64,000 nt of DNA from Nitrospira sp. (GTDB lineage: Bacteria > Nitrospirota > Nitrospiria > Nitrospirales > Nitrospiraceae), in assembly GCA_016873455.1 (NCBI GenBank), contig VGXE01000003.1, positions 1-64,000 on the forward strand, in the 5' to 3' direction. Every line of letters starts with the position of its first letter. The first letter of the stretch is position 1. The notes below the pieces were generated by a model. It searched no databases and was not told the DNA's origin. It worked only from the letters and a program-made list of their open reading frames with translations. Shown here in pieces: positions 41,668-51,348 of the stretch. The translations under genes and the position numbers were made by a program.

Positions 41668-42672
41668 TTAATCGTCGTGTGAATCTGGGACTAAGGATAG
41701 GGTTCCGGCTGGTTTCGTCCGGTTTCGTCCTTCCTGTTTGGCTTGATACAGGGCTTGATCGGCAGCCTTAATCAAATCAGTGGGGGAAGCGTGTCGCTGA
41801 GGGACCAGGCAGGCATATCCGACGCTTATTGTGATGATCTCTCCATCCGAATGGGTGATGCCAAGGGACTCAATCCGGCGGCGGAGACTTTTCGCGACCT
41901 GCGCGGCTCCGTCAATGGCGGTGCCCGGTAGCACGATGACAAACTCATCTCCTCCGTAACGCGCCACTAAGTCGCCGGGACGATTGACGGCGCTGGAGAG
42001 CGCGGCAGAGACCTGTTTCAGACAGTCATCGCCGGCCGTATGGCCCTTGGTGTCATTATACGTTTTGAATCGGTCGATATCGAACATGATGAGGGACAGC
42101 GGAGTCGACTCGCGCGCGGCTCTCCGCCACTCTTGGTCGAGAAAGTCGTCGAATTGCCGCCGGTTGGTAATACCGGTCAATCCATCCAAGCACGAGAGCC
42201 GGAGCAACATCTGGTTTGCTTCTTGGAGCTGCCGCATGACTTCCAGGAGTTTCTGTTCGCGGGCACGCCGACGGTCGATCTCATGGACGAGGCGCAGCAC
42301 CGAGCGCACCCGGGTCAACAGCTCGATCTTATTGACCGGTTTGGCCACATAGTCCATGGCCCCGGCGGCGAATGCCAGTTGGAGATCCACAGGGTCGGTT
42401 TTCACTGTGACCATAATAATCGGGGTATCCCGGAAGCGGTCGATGGATTTGATCTGGCGGCAGGCCTCAATGCCGCTGGTGTGGGGCATCAGGATATCCA
42501 TGAGGATGATGTCTACGCGTGCAGCGGATTGCTTGCCTCCGTCGAGGCCAAGATATTTGAATGAGGCGGCGGCAGAGTCCACTGCGATAATGTCTTCATA
42601 GCCTGCAGTAGAGAGGATCGACTGGAGCAGCAGGCGGTCATCAGCGGAGTCGTCGACGATCAGAATGCTCAT
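41668..42672 (-). CDS. Response regulator diguanylate cyclase (REC-GGDEF)
   Basis: This 334-residue protein has a receiver domain with phospho-acceptor Asp59 in [14 protein letters not shown] coiled linker follows (about 135-165) and then a GGDEF domain with intact active site [13 protein letters not shown]. An RPGD inhibitory site sits five residues before it. It should make cyclic di-GMP when phosphorylated and be feedback-inhibited. The ATG at 42672 starts the receiver; the frame extends to 42765 without support. Its receiver is a close paralogue of the next gene's. The PilZ protein at 17269 is a possible target pathway. Confidence 0.95.
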   Translation of the reverse strand: MSILIVDDSADDRLLLQSILSTAGYEDIIAVDSAAASFKYLGLDGGKQSAARVDIILMDILMPHTSGIEACRQIKSIDRFRDTPIIMVTVKTDPVDLQLAFAAGAMDYVAKPVNKIELLTRVRSVLRLVHEIDRRRAREQKLLEVMRQLQEANQMLLRLSCLDGLTGITNRRQFDDFLDQEWRRAARESTPLSLIMFDIDRFKTYNDTKGHTAGDDCLKQVSAALSSAVNRPGDLVARYGGDEFVIVLPGTAIDGAAQVAKSLRRRIESLGITHSDGEIITISVGYACLVPQRHASPTDLIKAADQALYQAKQEGRNRTKPAGTLSLVPDSHDD

Positions 42673-42722
42673 AGGGTGTGCGCTCGCAAGGGTGAAACTT
42701 GGCGGAAGCGTAACAGCTAGTC

Positions 42723-43355
42723 TTAGTAAACTCCAGGATAAAGCTTTTTGATGCAGGGCTGGCACAGGCCGTGGCTGAATTCGACACCGGAATGTTCGGA
42801 TAAGTAGTCTTCCAATTGTTGCCAGAATCCGCCGTCATTTCGGATCTTCTTGCAGGATGCACAGATGGGAATCAATCCCCTGAGGACCTTCACTTCTTTG
42901 AGGGCCTGTTGCAGCTCGTCGTTGCTGCGGCGGAGATCCGCTTCCCGCGCCTTGCGGTGGTCCATTTCCCGCTTCAGGGTTAACGCCGACGCGACCCGTG
43001 CGTGCAATTCGACACCATTGACCGGCTTGGCGATGTAATCCATAGCCCCTGCCGAAAAGGCCTCTTGCAAGTTGGCCAAATCATTCTTGGCCGTGACCAT
43101 GATAATCGGAATATCCTTGAGGTGGTCGTGTTGCTTGATATGTCGGCAAGCCGCAACGCCATCCATGTCCGGCATGAGCACATCGAGCAGGATCAGATCA
43201 ATCTGCTGAGGAGGCTCCCCTTCATGGGGAGACAAGATCGAAAAGGCGGCCTGCGCCGAATCAGCCGAAACAATATCGGCGTGCCCAGCTTTACTGAGAA
43301 TGGACTGGAGCAGGAGTCGATGATCGGGAGAGTCGTCGACGATGAGAATAGCCAT
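42723..43355 (-). CDS. Response regulator with C-terminal zinc-ribbon-like module
   Basis: This 210-residue protein has a receiver domain (acceptor Asp58 in [13 protein letters not shown]) and a coiled helix [22 protein letters not shown]-terminal cysteine motif follows: [20 protein letters not shown], then [13 protein letters not shown]. This CxxC...CxxC plus aromatic pattern is common in receiver and PAS proteins of unknown output. The receiver opens [20 protein letters not shown], almost the same as the diguanylate cyclase downstream. It is probably part of the phosphorelay encoded next to it. Confidence 0.88.
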   Translation of the reverse strand: MAILIVDDSPDHRLLLQSILSKAGHADIVSADSAQAAFSILSPHEGEPPQQIDLILLDVLMPDMDGVAACRHIKQHDHLKDIPIIMVTAKNDLANLQEAFSAGAMDYIAKPVNGVELHARVASALTLKREMDHRKAREADLRRSNDELQQALKEVKVLRGLIPICASCKKIRNDGGFWQQLEDYLSEHSGVEFSHGLCQPCIKKLYPGVY

Positions 43356-43434
43356 GGGCTGCCTCTGTTACGCATGCGCCCGTACCCTCGTGCGGGCATT
43401 GCGCCTGGGAGAAGTATAGCAGCGATTGCGAAAG

Positions 43435-43881
43435 CTAGGTGAGTTTGGCTTTGACCAGGTCGCTAATGTGTTTGCCGTCAACGGCTTGAGCCGTCAAGCG
43501 GGCCATCACGGCTTTCATCGCCATTCCCATGTCTTTGAGAGAGCGAGCCCCTGTCTCTTCCAACACGGAGGCGATGATATGCTCAAGCTCCTGATTCGAA
43601 AGGGGTTGTGGCAGGTAGGATTCGATGATGGAGATTTCTTTCCGCTCTTTTTCTGCCAACTCGACCCGTTGCGCTTTTTCAAATTGCTCAACCGATTCAC
43701 GGCGTTGCTTGATCAGGGTCGTCATAATCCGGCTCATTTCTGCGTCGTCCAGGTCTTTTTTAAGCTCGACCTCCTTATTCAGGATCGCGGCCTTGATCAT
43801 CCGGATGACGTCCATGCGAAGCTGGTCCCTGGATTTCATGGCTAACTTCAGGTCTTCGGTCAAACGGTCGCGTAACGACAT
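43435..43881 (-). CDS. GatB/YqeY-domain protein
   Basis: This 148-residue protein has the YqeY features SLRDRLTEDLKLAMKSRDQL and RMDVIRMIKAAILNKEVEL. It also has the closing GMAMKAVMARLTAQAVDGKH, which resembles the C-terminal tRNA-contacting domain of GatB. It may assist tRNA-dependent amidation or tRNA handling; the exact role is unproven. The ATG at 43881 has GAGGTG 4 nt upstream; a GTG two codons earlier is inside that site. Confidence 0.92.
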   Translation of the reverse strand: MSLRDRLTEDLKLAMKSRDQLRMDVIRMIKAAILNKEVELKKDLDDAEMSRIMTTLIKQRRESVEQFEKAQRVELAEKERKEISIIESYLPQPLSNQELEHIIASVLEETGARSLKDMGMAMKAVMARLTAQAVDGKHISDLVKAKLT

Positions 43882-44062
43882 ATGCACCTCACTATATGAT
43901 CGGAGAGTCTTGATGGAGCATACGCTGCAGATATCGGTGAGTCAACGAGAAGGGGACAGGATTGGCGCCATGGTATTCGCGTCAGGTGGGTAGTATGATG
44001 ATCACGGTGAGAGGGACCGCATCGTTGGTGTTCGGAGCGATCGACGAGGCACGGAGTCTCCG

Positions 44063-44689
44063 GTGCTGTTTATTCAGGCGGGTGTCATTGTCGGTGTGTT
44101 AAGCGGCATCCTCGGATGCCAGGCGGAGTCATTGCAGATCGTGTCGCCGAATGCGGTGTCGGCGGATCCGTTCCCCATTCCGCTGGACGTGCAGCGTGTC
44201 GCCGTGTTGTACCCGAAGTCGGTCAGTCCTGAAATGGCCGATGCGTATAACCGCCTGGAGGAAGCGACCTTTGGTCTGAAGGGGGTTCGCCCGAGCCTGA
44301 AAATTGTCGATCGATTGTATTTGCCGGTGGTACTCGAAGAGCATCGGTTTCAGCTCACCGGATCGGTGGCGGATGAGAGTGCGGTTAGGCTCGGTCGAGT
44401 TTTGGGAGTAGACACGGTGCTGATTTATCGGATCAATGGTCCCTCTATGCGGGATCGGATGTGGGCGCGGTCTTACCGGGACTTGCCGCCGGTGACTGTC
44501 ACAAGCAAGATGATCAGAGTGGAAAGTGCCGAGGTGCTCTATCACAATATCGTGGAGACTGAAATCGAGGAATCGACCTCCTGGGCAAGATCGTTTTTAG
44601 ACAGGACCACGTATCAGCGGTTGAGTCGAGAAGCGATGGAACGGGGCATTGTGCAAACCGTGTTAGAGCTGCGTCAAGCGCTCAAGTAA
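44063..44689 (+). CDS. Lipoprotein with CsgG/TolB-like domain
   Basis: This 208-residue protein starts with GTG after a CGGAG site. It has the lipoprotein signal VGVLSGILGC (Cys about 19). The body runs RVAVLYPKSVSPEMADAYNR, LKIVDRLYLPVVLEEHRFQL, LTGSVADESAVRLGRVLGVD and TVLIYRI. This follows the pattern of CsgG-type proteins (a residue run leading to a statement of the form R...L..E......G......A...G...GVD). It is likely periplasmic-facing. The function is unknown; no curli genes are nearby. Confidence 0.65.
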   Translation: MLFIQAGVIVGVLSGILGCQAESLQIVSPNAVSADPFPIPLDVQRVAVLYPKSVSPEMADAYNRLEEATFGLKGVRPSLKIVDRLYLPVVLEEHRFQLTGSVADESAVRLGRVLGVDTVLIYRINGPSMRDRMWARSYRDLPPVTVTSKMIRVESAEVLYHNIVETEIEESTSWARSFLDRTTYQRLSREAMERGIVQTVLELRQALK

Positions 44690-44724
44690 ATTGTAGTGAG
44701 TTCAACGTGTCAGAGGAGGGGAGT

Positions 44725-44946
44725 ATGGCAACTGAACTGTTGTGGCGCGTGAGTCGAGATCGATGCCTGATGGTGGGATTGATCGGGCTGATGTCGGTGT
44801 GGTTCGGTGGCTGTGCAAGTGAGCCGCCGAAATCGTCCGGAGCGACGATGACGCCGGAGCAAGTCCGCAGCCATGCGGATAAGGGGTTCGATAAATTGAA
44901 ACAAGAAGAACAACACCGAACCGTCTCTCCGGCAGGAGCTCACTAA
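44725..44946 (+). CDS. Small lipoprotein
   Basis: This 73-residue protein has a signal and lipobox (VWFGGC, Cys about 30). A short charged periplasmic tail follows, SEPPKSSGATMTPEQVRSHA. AGAGGAGGGG precedes the ATG at 44725. I recognise no family. It follows the CsgG-like lipoprotein by 35 nt and is probably in the same transcript. The stop overlaps the end of the convergent transporter gene by 4 bp. Confidence 0.7.
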   Translation: MATELLWRVSRDRCLMVGLIGLMSVWFGGCASEPPKSSGATMTPEQVRSHADKGFDKLKQEEQHRTVSPAGAH

Positions 44947-46388
44947 CGGCGCCGAAATGCGAGTGTCTTCAACGGCTTTAGTAATGGAAGTTCCCACAGC
45001 AGCCAATGATGGGCGCGCGGTTCTACCATGCGAGGTTCCTGGAACGTGCGGAGCAGCGTGGCTGAGACGATCAAGCGGAGCAAGCCGGAAAGAAAGAAGA
45101 GAAACGGGAGATTGGAGGCCGGGTGTAGTGCTAAGGCCCCAAGCTGTAGTGAGGCCGGGACGGCGCTGATAAGCCATGCACCAAGAAGTGTTCCCAATGC
45201 CCACCCGATTGCGTTGACAGTGCTGGACACCGCAACGGCTTTGGCTCGGTCGGCCGGCTGCACTGCATCAAACACGTAGTTATTGAGTCCGAGTCCGAGT
45301 CCTGCCCAGACCACTCCTCCAAAGAAGTTCACCACGACGAGAAAGGCCCATGCTGTGCTCAGGAGATAGAGCATCGGCAGGATCGCCACGATCAGTCCGG
45401 TAAAGGTCAAGAGTGCTTTATTGCCGAAGCGGTCACCGAACTGGCCCCATGCGGGCAACGTGACGAACTGGCCGATGATCCCCGCCCCAAGCCATGCACC
45501 ATATTCCCAATAGGCCAGGTGCAGATCCTGGATCATATAAATCACGAAAAAGGGGGCAGTCATCAAGACGGCCAAGTGCATCAGACTAGAAAAAAGCAGA
45601 AACTGCCGGAAGTTCTTCGTGACTCCTGTACGGAGAAACATGCGAAAACCATCGGAGCCGTCGCCAGATTCAGGCTGTGGCAAGTCAGGTACCTTCAGAA
45701 GGGAGAACGCCGAGGCGCCTCGGCAAAGTCCTGCGGTGAGAAACATGACGGCAAACCCTACCCAGAGAGCCTGCTGCTGGTCACAATAGGTGAGGAGTAC
45801 CCCGCCTGAGGAGAGTGCGAGAAAACTGGTCAGGGCCATGATGCGCGATCGTCGCGCGAAATACATGCCTCGCTCGTCAGCGTGGAGACGATCGGTAATA
45901 AAGCTGTTCCACGCAGGTGACGTAAAATGGGTAAAGGTGAAGTACAATGCCACGCATGCAATCAGCAGCCACGGGCCGAACTCGGGCCAGAGCAAGGGCA
46001 GAGCGAGAATTGGGATCCACGAAATGGACTGTCCAATAAGTCCCCAAAAGATCTGAGCTTTTCGGGTAGGAAACCAGTGAGATACCTTTACTGAGACCAG
46101 TTGAGCCCAAGCCCCCAGCAGCTGCGGCATGGCAGAGAGAATACTCAAATGCAGTGGTGTGGCATGGCTGAGAAGCGCAAAGGCGGAGAGGTATTGTTCG
46201 CCTCCGCCTTGCGTGACCGCTTGGAAGAGCCCGTCGCGTATGCCGAATCGACGCCCCGGTTCTTGATGCAGTTCGTGGTTGGATGGAGCCTGATCTTGTG
46301 ACCCGGCTTGGGTCTCCTGTACCACTCGTGTATGGGGGGGCGTCATCTCAGCTTGGTGTCCGTGGATGCTTGCAGGGCACTGTACCAT
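44943..46388 (-). CDS. Major facilitator superfamily transporter
   Basis: This 481-residue inner-membrane protein has about 10-12 hydrophobic segments beginning near residue 85. The N-terminal tail is about 70 residues and hydrophilic. MFS-type loop features are FARRSRIMALTSFLALSSGG (between the first helices) and WGQFGDRFGNKALLTFTGLI in the middle. The start at 46388 has a GAGGGAT site 3-4 nt upstream; an ATG at 46346 is another possibility. The substrate is unknown. It diverges from the exported protein at 46470 across 81 bp. Confidence 0.85.
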   Translation of the reverse strand: MVQCPASIHGHQAEMTPPHTRVVQETQAGSQDQAPSNHELHQEPGRRFGIRDGLFQAVTQGGGEQYLSAFALLSHATPLHLSILSAMPQLLGAWAQLVSVKVSHWFPTRKAQIFWGLIGQSISWIPILALPLLWPEFGPWLLIACVALYFTFTHFTSPAWNSFITDRLHADERGMYFARRSRIMALTSFLALSSGGVLLTYCDQQQALWVGFAVMFLTAGLCRGASAFSLLKVPDLPQPESGDGSDGFRMFLRTGVTKNFRQFLLFSSLMHLAVLMTAPFFVIYMIQDLHLAYWEYGAWLGAGIIGQFVTLPAWGQFGDRFGNKALLTFTGLIVAILPMLYLLSTAWAFLVVVNFFGGVVWAGLGLGLNNYVFDAVQPADRAKAVAVSSTVNAIGWALGTLLGAWLISAVPASLQLGALALHPASNLPFLFFLSGLLRLIVSATLLRTFQEPRMVEPRAHHWLLWELPLLKPLKTLAFRRR

Positions 46389-46434
46389 AGATCCCTCGGG
46401 TGACAAGTGTTGTCCGGCCATCAATATTTGACGA

Positions 46435-46463
46435 TTGACCGGGCCTCTGCCCGCCGATACGAT
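46435..46463 (+). promoter_or_regulatory. Promoter placing the 46470 ATG at +1
   Basis: TTGACC (46435-46440), 17 bp and TACGAT (46458-46463) are followed by 6 nt and the ATG at 46470. No ribosome binding site fits, giving a clear leaderless-mRNA candidate. Confidence 0.65.
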
Positions 46464-46469
46464 CACGCT

Positions 46470-47120
46470 ATGACCCGGTCAGGCTGCCATCGTGTATCCA
46501 GGTGCGTGTTGGGACACGCGGTTGCCGGCGTCATGCTGTTGGCGGGATTGTGCGCAGGACACTCCAGTCTCGCGAAAGATCTTCTCCTACCGAAAGAACA
46601 GGCGACCACTGAATTTGGCGCCACGCGGAGTCCGTCGTTTGACGAACAGCAACAAGGCGTTCCGCAATCACTATTTACTTGGATCAAGATGGCACAAGGC
46701 TATGAAGTGGAGTGGGATACATTTGGACGAAAGGGATGGTATGCGCAGGATCCCCGGTTGAAACCGGTTAACCCCGGTTCCGTTTTTACACCGCAGACGC
46801 CGGCGGTCTACATCGTGTTCGAAGTGGCCCCACTTGAAGATCCTACACAGTTCGGCGCGCAATGGCGCCAGGAATTGTCCGATGGGCAATTCAGTCGCGA
46901 GGTGCTCGGTTACGATGTGCTTGAAGTGCCGGGCCATGAACGATATGGCTTTCTTGAGTTAAAGAAGCCCGGTGATGCATGGCCGGTCGGAAATTACGTG
47001 GCAGAATTGTATATTTCCCCATTGGGGCAACAGCCGTTTCATGCAGTGAATCGTGTCGGGATGATGCGTTTTACGATTGATGGGGCTGCCAGGTTTGGCC
47101 CACCGGTTCCATCAAAGTAG
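46470..47120 (+). CDS. Exported hypothetical protein
   Basis: This 216-residue protein has a signal peptide (about residues 1-38, HAVAGVMLLAGLCAGHSSLA). The mature domain is beta-rich: FTWIKMAQGYEVEWDTFGRK, AVYIVFEVAPLEDPTQFGAQ and WPVGNYVAELYISPLGQQPF. The last resembles a carbohydrate- or Ig-like strand pattern of the sort "PVGNYTAELY". I do not recognise the family. A leaderless promoter directly precedes it. Confidence 0.65.
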   Translation: MTRSGCHRVSRCVLGHAVAGVMLLAGLCAGHSSLAKDLLLPKEQATTEFGATRSPSFDEQQQGVPQSLFTWIKMAQGYEVEWDTFGRKGWYAQDPRLKPVNPGSVFTPQTPAVYIVFEVAPLEDPTQFGAQWRQELSDGQFSREVLGYDVLEVPGHERYGFLELKKPGDAWPVGNYVAELYISPLGQQPFHAVNRVGMMRFTIDGAARFGPPVPSK

Positions 47121-47164
47121 CGAAATTATGGTCTCGGAGATTTGGGTGATGAAAGGGCGGTGAA

Positions 47165-47449
47165 ATGGTTGCGAACGTGAAGGTGACGGACCCAGAGAAA
47201 CTGGCCTTGCTCTATGAACGATTTCGAGATGTTTGTCTTGTAGAGAAGGAAGTGTGGAAGGAGATCTTCATGCCGAGAGAGCCAGCCTCAGGTCCGGTCC
47301 GTACAAATATCCAAGATCGGTATACCGTGGAGATTGACGATCCTACGGTTGAGGATGCCCTTGATGCGAACATTCCGCTTGGGGCAGCCGCCCTCGGCGC
47401 CGCCATCCAAGAATACCGCACGCATATTTCTTTCTATGGAAAAGGGTGA
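47165..47449 (+). CDS. Small hypothetical soluble protein
   Basis: This 94-residue protein (MVANVKVTDPEKLALLYERF to HISFYGKG) is mixed helix and strand without signal or membrane segment. The ATG follows AAAGGGCGGTG, a fair ribosome binding site. It contains RDVCLVEKEVWKEIFMPREP and VEIDDPTVEDALDANIPLG, which I do not recognise. A strong hairpin at 47469-47492 ends the unit. Confidence 0.5.
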   Translation: MVANVKVTDPEKLALLYERFRDVCLVEKEVWKEIFMPREPASGPVRTNIQDRYTVEIDDPTVEDALDANIPLGAAALGAAIQEYRTHISFYGKG

Positions 47450-47468
47450 TGCGGATATCGCTGGATCC

Positions 47469-47492
47469 GGCAGCGGCGTCTTCGCCGCTGCC
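47469..47492. terminator. Bidirectional hairpin between convergent genes
   Basis: A perfect 10-bp GC-rich stem (GGCAGCGGCG and its complement) with a TCTT loop lies 19 nt after the 47165 gene and 29 nt after the convergent htpX stop. There is no T-run, so it may be a U-tract-less terminator or mRNA end structure. Confidence 0.5.
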
Positions 47493-47521
47493 GTCCTGCA
47501 GCCTGGTAGCGATTGGGGGAC

Positions 47522-48409
47522 TTACAAACGTTGGAGTGCTGCGATGCGAGCTTCAATCGGTGGGTGTGTCGAGAATAAGCTCATGAATCCACCGGATTGG
47601 CCGGAGATTTTCATCGTGGCGAGCGCATCTTGCGGTGCGTGCTGAAATTGGGTGCGAGTCACCCATCGGTCAATAGCCTGGAGCGCACTGATCATGGAAT
47701 CTTTTCCGTACACTTTTGCCGCAAAGGCATCGGCTCCAAACTCCCGACGACGTGAAAACCAACTGATCACGATGGAGGCCAGGATGCTGACAATGATCTG
47801 AAGCACCAAGGACAGGCCAAATCCTAAGGCGGCCTGATCCCGTTCCGCAAAGAATCGCCGCACCCACATGGCGATGTAATAGACGAAGGTATTCATGAGT
47901 CCGGCCAGGACGGTCGTGGCGAACATGTCGCCGTTGTACACGTGACCCATTTCGTGAGCCAGGACCGCCTTCACCTCGCCTTCCTTGAGGTTGTGTAGTA
48001 ATCCCGTTGAAACGGCCACCATAGAATTGTTCTTGCTCGGTCCTGTCGCGAAGGCATTGGGGTCTGGAGAATCGTAGACCCAGACCTCGGGCATGGTAAT
48101 CTGTAGACGCTGGGCAATGTCCTGCACGGAACCAAAAATAAGTTGTTCAGCGTGAGAACGAGGTTGGGTAATCTGCTGGCAGTTGAGCATGGCTCTCGCC
48201 ATTTGTTTCGAGAACGCCAAACTGATGAATGCCCCGCCGAATCCGAACATCGCGGCCCATACCAAGGACGTCAGATCAACGGAACCCCTGACGTCAATTC
48301 CGAACATCGGCAAAATCACATTGACGACGATTGGAACCGTGATGGACAGCGTCACCATGATCAGAATATTGGTAATCAGCAGCAGGCCAATACCTTTGAG
48401 CCACTTCAT
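47522..48409 (-). CDS. htpX: Membrane zinc metalloprotease HtpX
   Basis: This 295-residue protein has two N-terminal membrane helices (about 6-26 and 47-70) and the zinc-site motif LAHEMGHVYNGD. Two further helices follow, and the third ligand region is REFGADAFAAKVY. It degrades damaged inner-membrane proteins together with FtsH. AAGGAGGA precedes the ATG at 48409; the frame opens to 48439. A -10 TATAAT lies upstream on the minus strand (48472-48477), but no good -35 is seen. Confidence 0.96.
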   Translation of the reverse strand: MKWLKGIGLLLITNILIMVTLSITVPIVVNVILPMFGIDVRGSVDLTSLVWAAMFGFGGAFISLAFSKQMARAMLNCQQITQPRSHAEQLIFGSVQDIAQRLQITMPEVWVYDSPDPNAFATGPSKNNSMVAVSTGLLHNLKEGEVKAVLAHEMGHVYNGDMFATTVLAGLMNTFVYYIAMWVRRFFAERDQAALGFGLSLVLQIIVSILASIVISWFSRRREFGADAFAAKVYGKDSMISALQAIDRWVTRTQFQHAPQDALATMKISGQSGGFMSLFSTHPPIEARIAALQRL

Positions 48410-48689
48410 CGATATCCTCCTTGGGATAGGTGCACTCACGTGTCCTGTTCGTAAGTCCTGGACGTGTCTAGATTATACACAAATGCATCTGCAAGAGACA
48501 CCCGCCGTCAACGTGTATTGACAGGGAACATAAGACTGTACCAGGGAAAGTCAAGGAACCGAAGGCTCTGATGCATGGGTGTCGGGTTGACCCTTTTCAG
48601 ATGTTCCTGTTAGAAGGTCCTCATCTTGTAATCTTCTTCCGGCGAGAACAGCGGTAGCGAGGCTAGCCACCGCATTTAGAAAAGGTGTT

Positions 48690-49754
48690 ATGCGCCAAGG
48701 GCTTACGATGGTTACCAGGACTGTTTCTTCCAAGCGGGAGTTGCTCCGCGATCTGTTGAAGCAGGTATCACGATTGTTTTACACGACGCTGGTCGTAGTG
48801 CCGGCGGATGTGCGCGATCAAGTCAGTCTTGCCTATCTGTTTGCCAGAGCGGCCGACACGATTGCCGATACGGACTTGATTGATCGGTCACGGCGGTTAG
48901 AGTTTCTTAGCCAACTCAAGGGACAGTTTGTCAGTGATCAGATTGTGTGGGGGCAAGTCCAGGATATCCAGCGGGCGCTCGGACCGGTCCAGCACGATTC
49001 AGCCGAGCGAACGTTGCTCGAGCGATTGGATGAGTGCTTCGGGCTTTTCCAAGATTTTTCGCCGGATGATCGACGCCGGGTGCAGCGGCTTATGACCACG
49101 TTGACGCAAGGCATGGAAATGGATTTGAGCCTGTTCCCCGGGAAATCTGCGGACGAACTTGTGGCGCTGAAGACGCCCGGTGATCTGGATCGGTATACCT
49201 ATTACGTTGCCGGATGTGTGGGAGAGTTTTGGACCGATTTGATGTGCGCCCATCGAAAGGCCCTGGCCTCGTGGAATGTGCGGGAGATGTCGGAGGTCGG
49301 TGTTCGGTTTGGGAAAGGCCTGCAATTAACAAATATCGTCAAGGACATTGCCCATGATCTGCAGAAGGGCCGATGTTATGTGCCTGAGCCGATGCTGGCT
49401 GAGGCAGGATTGACGCCAGAGGATTTGCTTGATCCCGCCAATCTGCCGAGGTTTCGGCCGGTGTTGAGCAAACTCGTTCGCATGGCGACCGACCATCTCG
49501 ACCAAGGGTGGCTCTATACGATGTCTATCCCGCGCTATGAAACCAGGTTGCGGCTGTCCTGCATGTGGCCGATTCTTTCGGCTGGGGAGTCGCTCAAGCT
49601 GGTCCTCCACTCGCCCGATCTCCTGAATCCCTCAGTGAAAGTCAAAATTCCACGTAGCAAGGTCTATCGCATCTTGGCCATGACGACTGGCACCGTCGCC
49701 TGCGGATATTCCGGCACTGCATACTGGGGACATTTGCGGAAGCAGATCGCGTAA
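48690..49754 (+). CDS. Squalene/phytoene synthase family protein
   Basis: This 354-residue all-helical protein has the two aspartate-rich motifs DTIADTD (about residue 56) and QLTNIVKDIAHDLQKGRCYV (about 220). The second is IVKDIAHD rather than the common DVxED, but the metal-binding spacing is retained. It condenses two prenyl diphosphates (FPP or GGPP) to squalene or phytoene, for hopanoids or carotenoids. The ATG at 48690 has AAAAGG 5 nt before it; an ATG at 48708 is an alternative. Its partners are not in the window. Confidence 0.88.
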   Translation: MRQGLTMVTRTVSSKRELLRDLLKQVSRLFYTTLVVVPADVRDQVSLAYLFARAADTIADTDLIDRSRRLEFLSQLKGQFVSDQIVWGQVQDIQRALGPVQHDSAERTLLERLDECFGLFQDFSPDDRRRVQRLMTTLTQGMEMDLSLFPGKSADELVALKTPGDLDRYTYYVAGCVGEFWTDLMCAHRKALASWNVREMSEVGVRFGKGLQLTNIVKDIAHDLQKGRCYVPEPMLAEAGLTPEDLLDPANLPRFRPVLSKLVRMATDHLDQGWLYTMSIPRYETRLRLSCMWPILSAGESLKLVLHSPDLLNPSVKVKIPRSKVYRILAMTTGTVACGYSGTAYWGHLRKQIA

Positions 49755-49856
49755 TTTCTCGGTCAGACGGGGGCGGAACGGTCACCTTTTATTCCTGCCA
49801 TACTTCCATTAAGATGCGAACACGTGTGACGTCGCGTTCTATGCGAGGGACTTCGA

Positions 49857-51218
49857 TTGAAGGCCAAAGTCAACTTTTCCTGCCAATCGTGCGGCCATCA
49901 ATCACCCCGATGGCTGGGCCGCTGCCCTGATTGCGGCGGCTGGAATACTATGAAAGAGGAGCGACAGGCGGCTACTGGGAAGGGCCGTCCTGTCGCCATG
50001 AAGACTGAGCAGGTCAGGGCCACACCGATCGGCGAGATTGAGGTAGTCGGTGAAGACCGGCGCCGCACCCGTATTGGTGAGTTCGACCGAGTATTGGGCG
50101 GGGGAGTCATTCCCGGATCGGTCATCTTGATCGGGGGAGATCCTGGAATCGGCAAGACCACCTTATTGCTTCAGGCCTTGCCGCGCTTGGCGTCCAAGGA
50201 TCAGCCGGTATTGTATGTGTCCGGTGAAGAGTCACCCCGCCAGATTAAGATGCGAGGTCAGCGGTTAGGTATCGATCATCCACGCTTGTTGATATTGGCG
50301 GAAACCTCGCTGGAACAGATTCTGAAGTCCGTACAGGAACTTCAACCGGCAGCAGTGGTCGTCGATTCCATTCAGACAGTGTATACGGAGCAGATTACGT
50401 CGGCACCAGGCAGCATCAGCCAGGTGCAAGAGGTTGCCGGACAGCTCATGTGGTATGCCAAGCGAGCCGGCGTGCCGGTCTTCATCATTGGGCATGTGAC
50501 AAAAGAGGGAGCGATTGCCGGGCCGCGTTTATTGGAACACATTGTCGATACGGTGCTGTACTTTGAGGGCGATAAGAGCCATAGCTATCGTATTCTGCGT
50601 GCTGTGAAAAATCGATTTGGTTCGACCAATGAAATCGGTGTATTTGAGATGAAAGATGGAGGATTGGACGAAGTCAGTAATCCCTCGGAACTTTTCCTGT
50701 CTGAGCGTTCCCAGCGGAGCACAGGTTCCGTGGTTGTGTCGAGCCTTGAAGGTACGAGGCCAATTTTGGTCGAGTTACAGGCATTGGTGTCCTCGACGAG
50801 TTACGCCATGCCGAAGCGCATGGCCAATGGCGTGGAGCTCAACCGAGTGTCGTTGTTGCTGGCTGTGATGGAAAAACGGCTGGGGCTGCACCTGTCCAGC
50901 CAGGATGTCTATGTGAATATCGTCGGGGGGATGCGCATTGATGAGCCGGCAATTGATCTTGGAATCGTTGCGGCGGTGACATCGAGCTTGCGAGAAATCC
51001 CCATCGAGCCGGGTCTATTGATCCTCGGTGAAGTAGGGCTTGGCGGTGAAGTCCGTGCGGTCAGCCAGGCAGAGCTGAGAATTCGTGAGGCGGCAACCAT
51101 GGGGTTCAAGCGCTGTGTGTTGCCTGAACGGAACTTGAACAAGCTCGAACCGTTAAGCGGTATCGACTTGGTGGGGATTCATGAAGTGCGAGAGGCGTTG
51201 GATGTGGTGTTGGCATAG
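49857..51218 (+). CDS. radA: DNA repair protein RadA
   Basis: This 453-residue protein has a four-cysteine zinc ribbon (CQSCGHQSPRWLGRCPDCGG). A RecA-like ATPase follows with Walker A GGDPGIGKTTLLLQ, Walker B VVVDSIQTVY and the RadA motif VKNRFGSTNEIGVFEM. A Lon-like C-terminal domain ends it. It drives branch migration in homologous recombination. The start is TTG at 49857 with a GAGGGA site 4 nt upstream; no ATG fits the zinc ribbon. It is the first of a co-directional run. Confidence 0.97.
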   Translation: MKAKVNFSCQSCGHQSPRWLGRCPDCGGWNTMKEERQAATGKGRPVAMKTEQVRATPIGEIEVVGEDRRRTRIGEFDRVLGGGVIPGSVILIGGDPGIGKTTLLLQALPRLASKDQPVLYVSGEESPRQIKMRGQRLGIDHPRLLILAETSLEQILKSVQELQPAAVVVDSIQTVYTEQITSAPGSISQVQEVAGQLMWYAKRAGVPVFIIGHVTKEGAIAGPRLLEHIVDTVLYFEGDKSHSYRILRAVKNRFGSTNEIGVFEMKDGGLDEVSNPSELFLSERSQRSTGSVVVSSLEGTRPILVELQALVSSTSYAMPKRMANGVELNRVSLLLAVMEKRLGLHLSSQDVYVNIVGGMRIDEPAIDLGIVAAVTSSLREIPIEPGLLILGEVGLGGEVRAVSQAELRIREAATMGFKRCVLPERNLNKLEPLSGIDLVGIHEVREALDVVLA

Positions 51219-51348
51219 GGGAGGGAGGGAAGGGCGCGCCTCGGTGCTCGCGCAACGCGCGGTCGCGGAGAACCCTCGATGCATGCGCGCAGTGGAGCCG
51301 CGTCCATCCCGGCTCCCTTATGCAGAGGGGAAGAGAGGAGTTGGGAAA

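Noticed and set aside
48473-48481. TTATACACA, a perfect DnaA-box match upstream of htpX
   Set aside because: It is the reverse of TGTGTATAA and coincides with the TATAAT box of the htpX promoter; a single match is not evidence of an origin.
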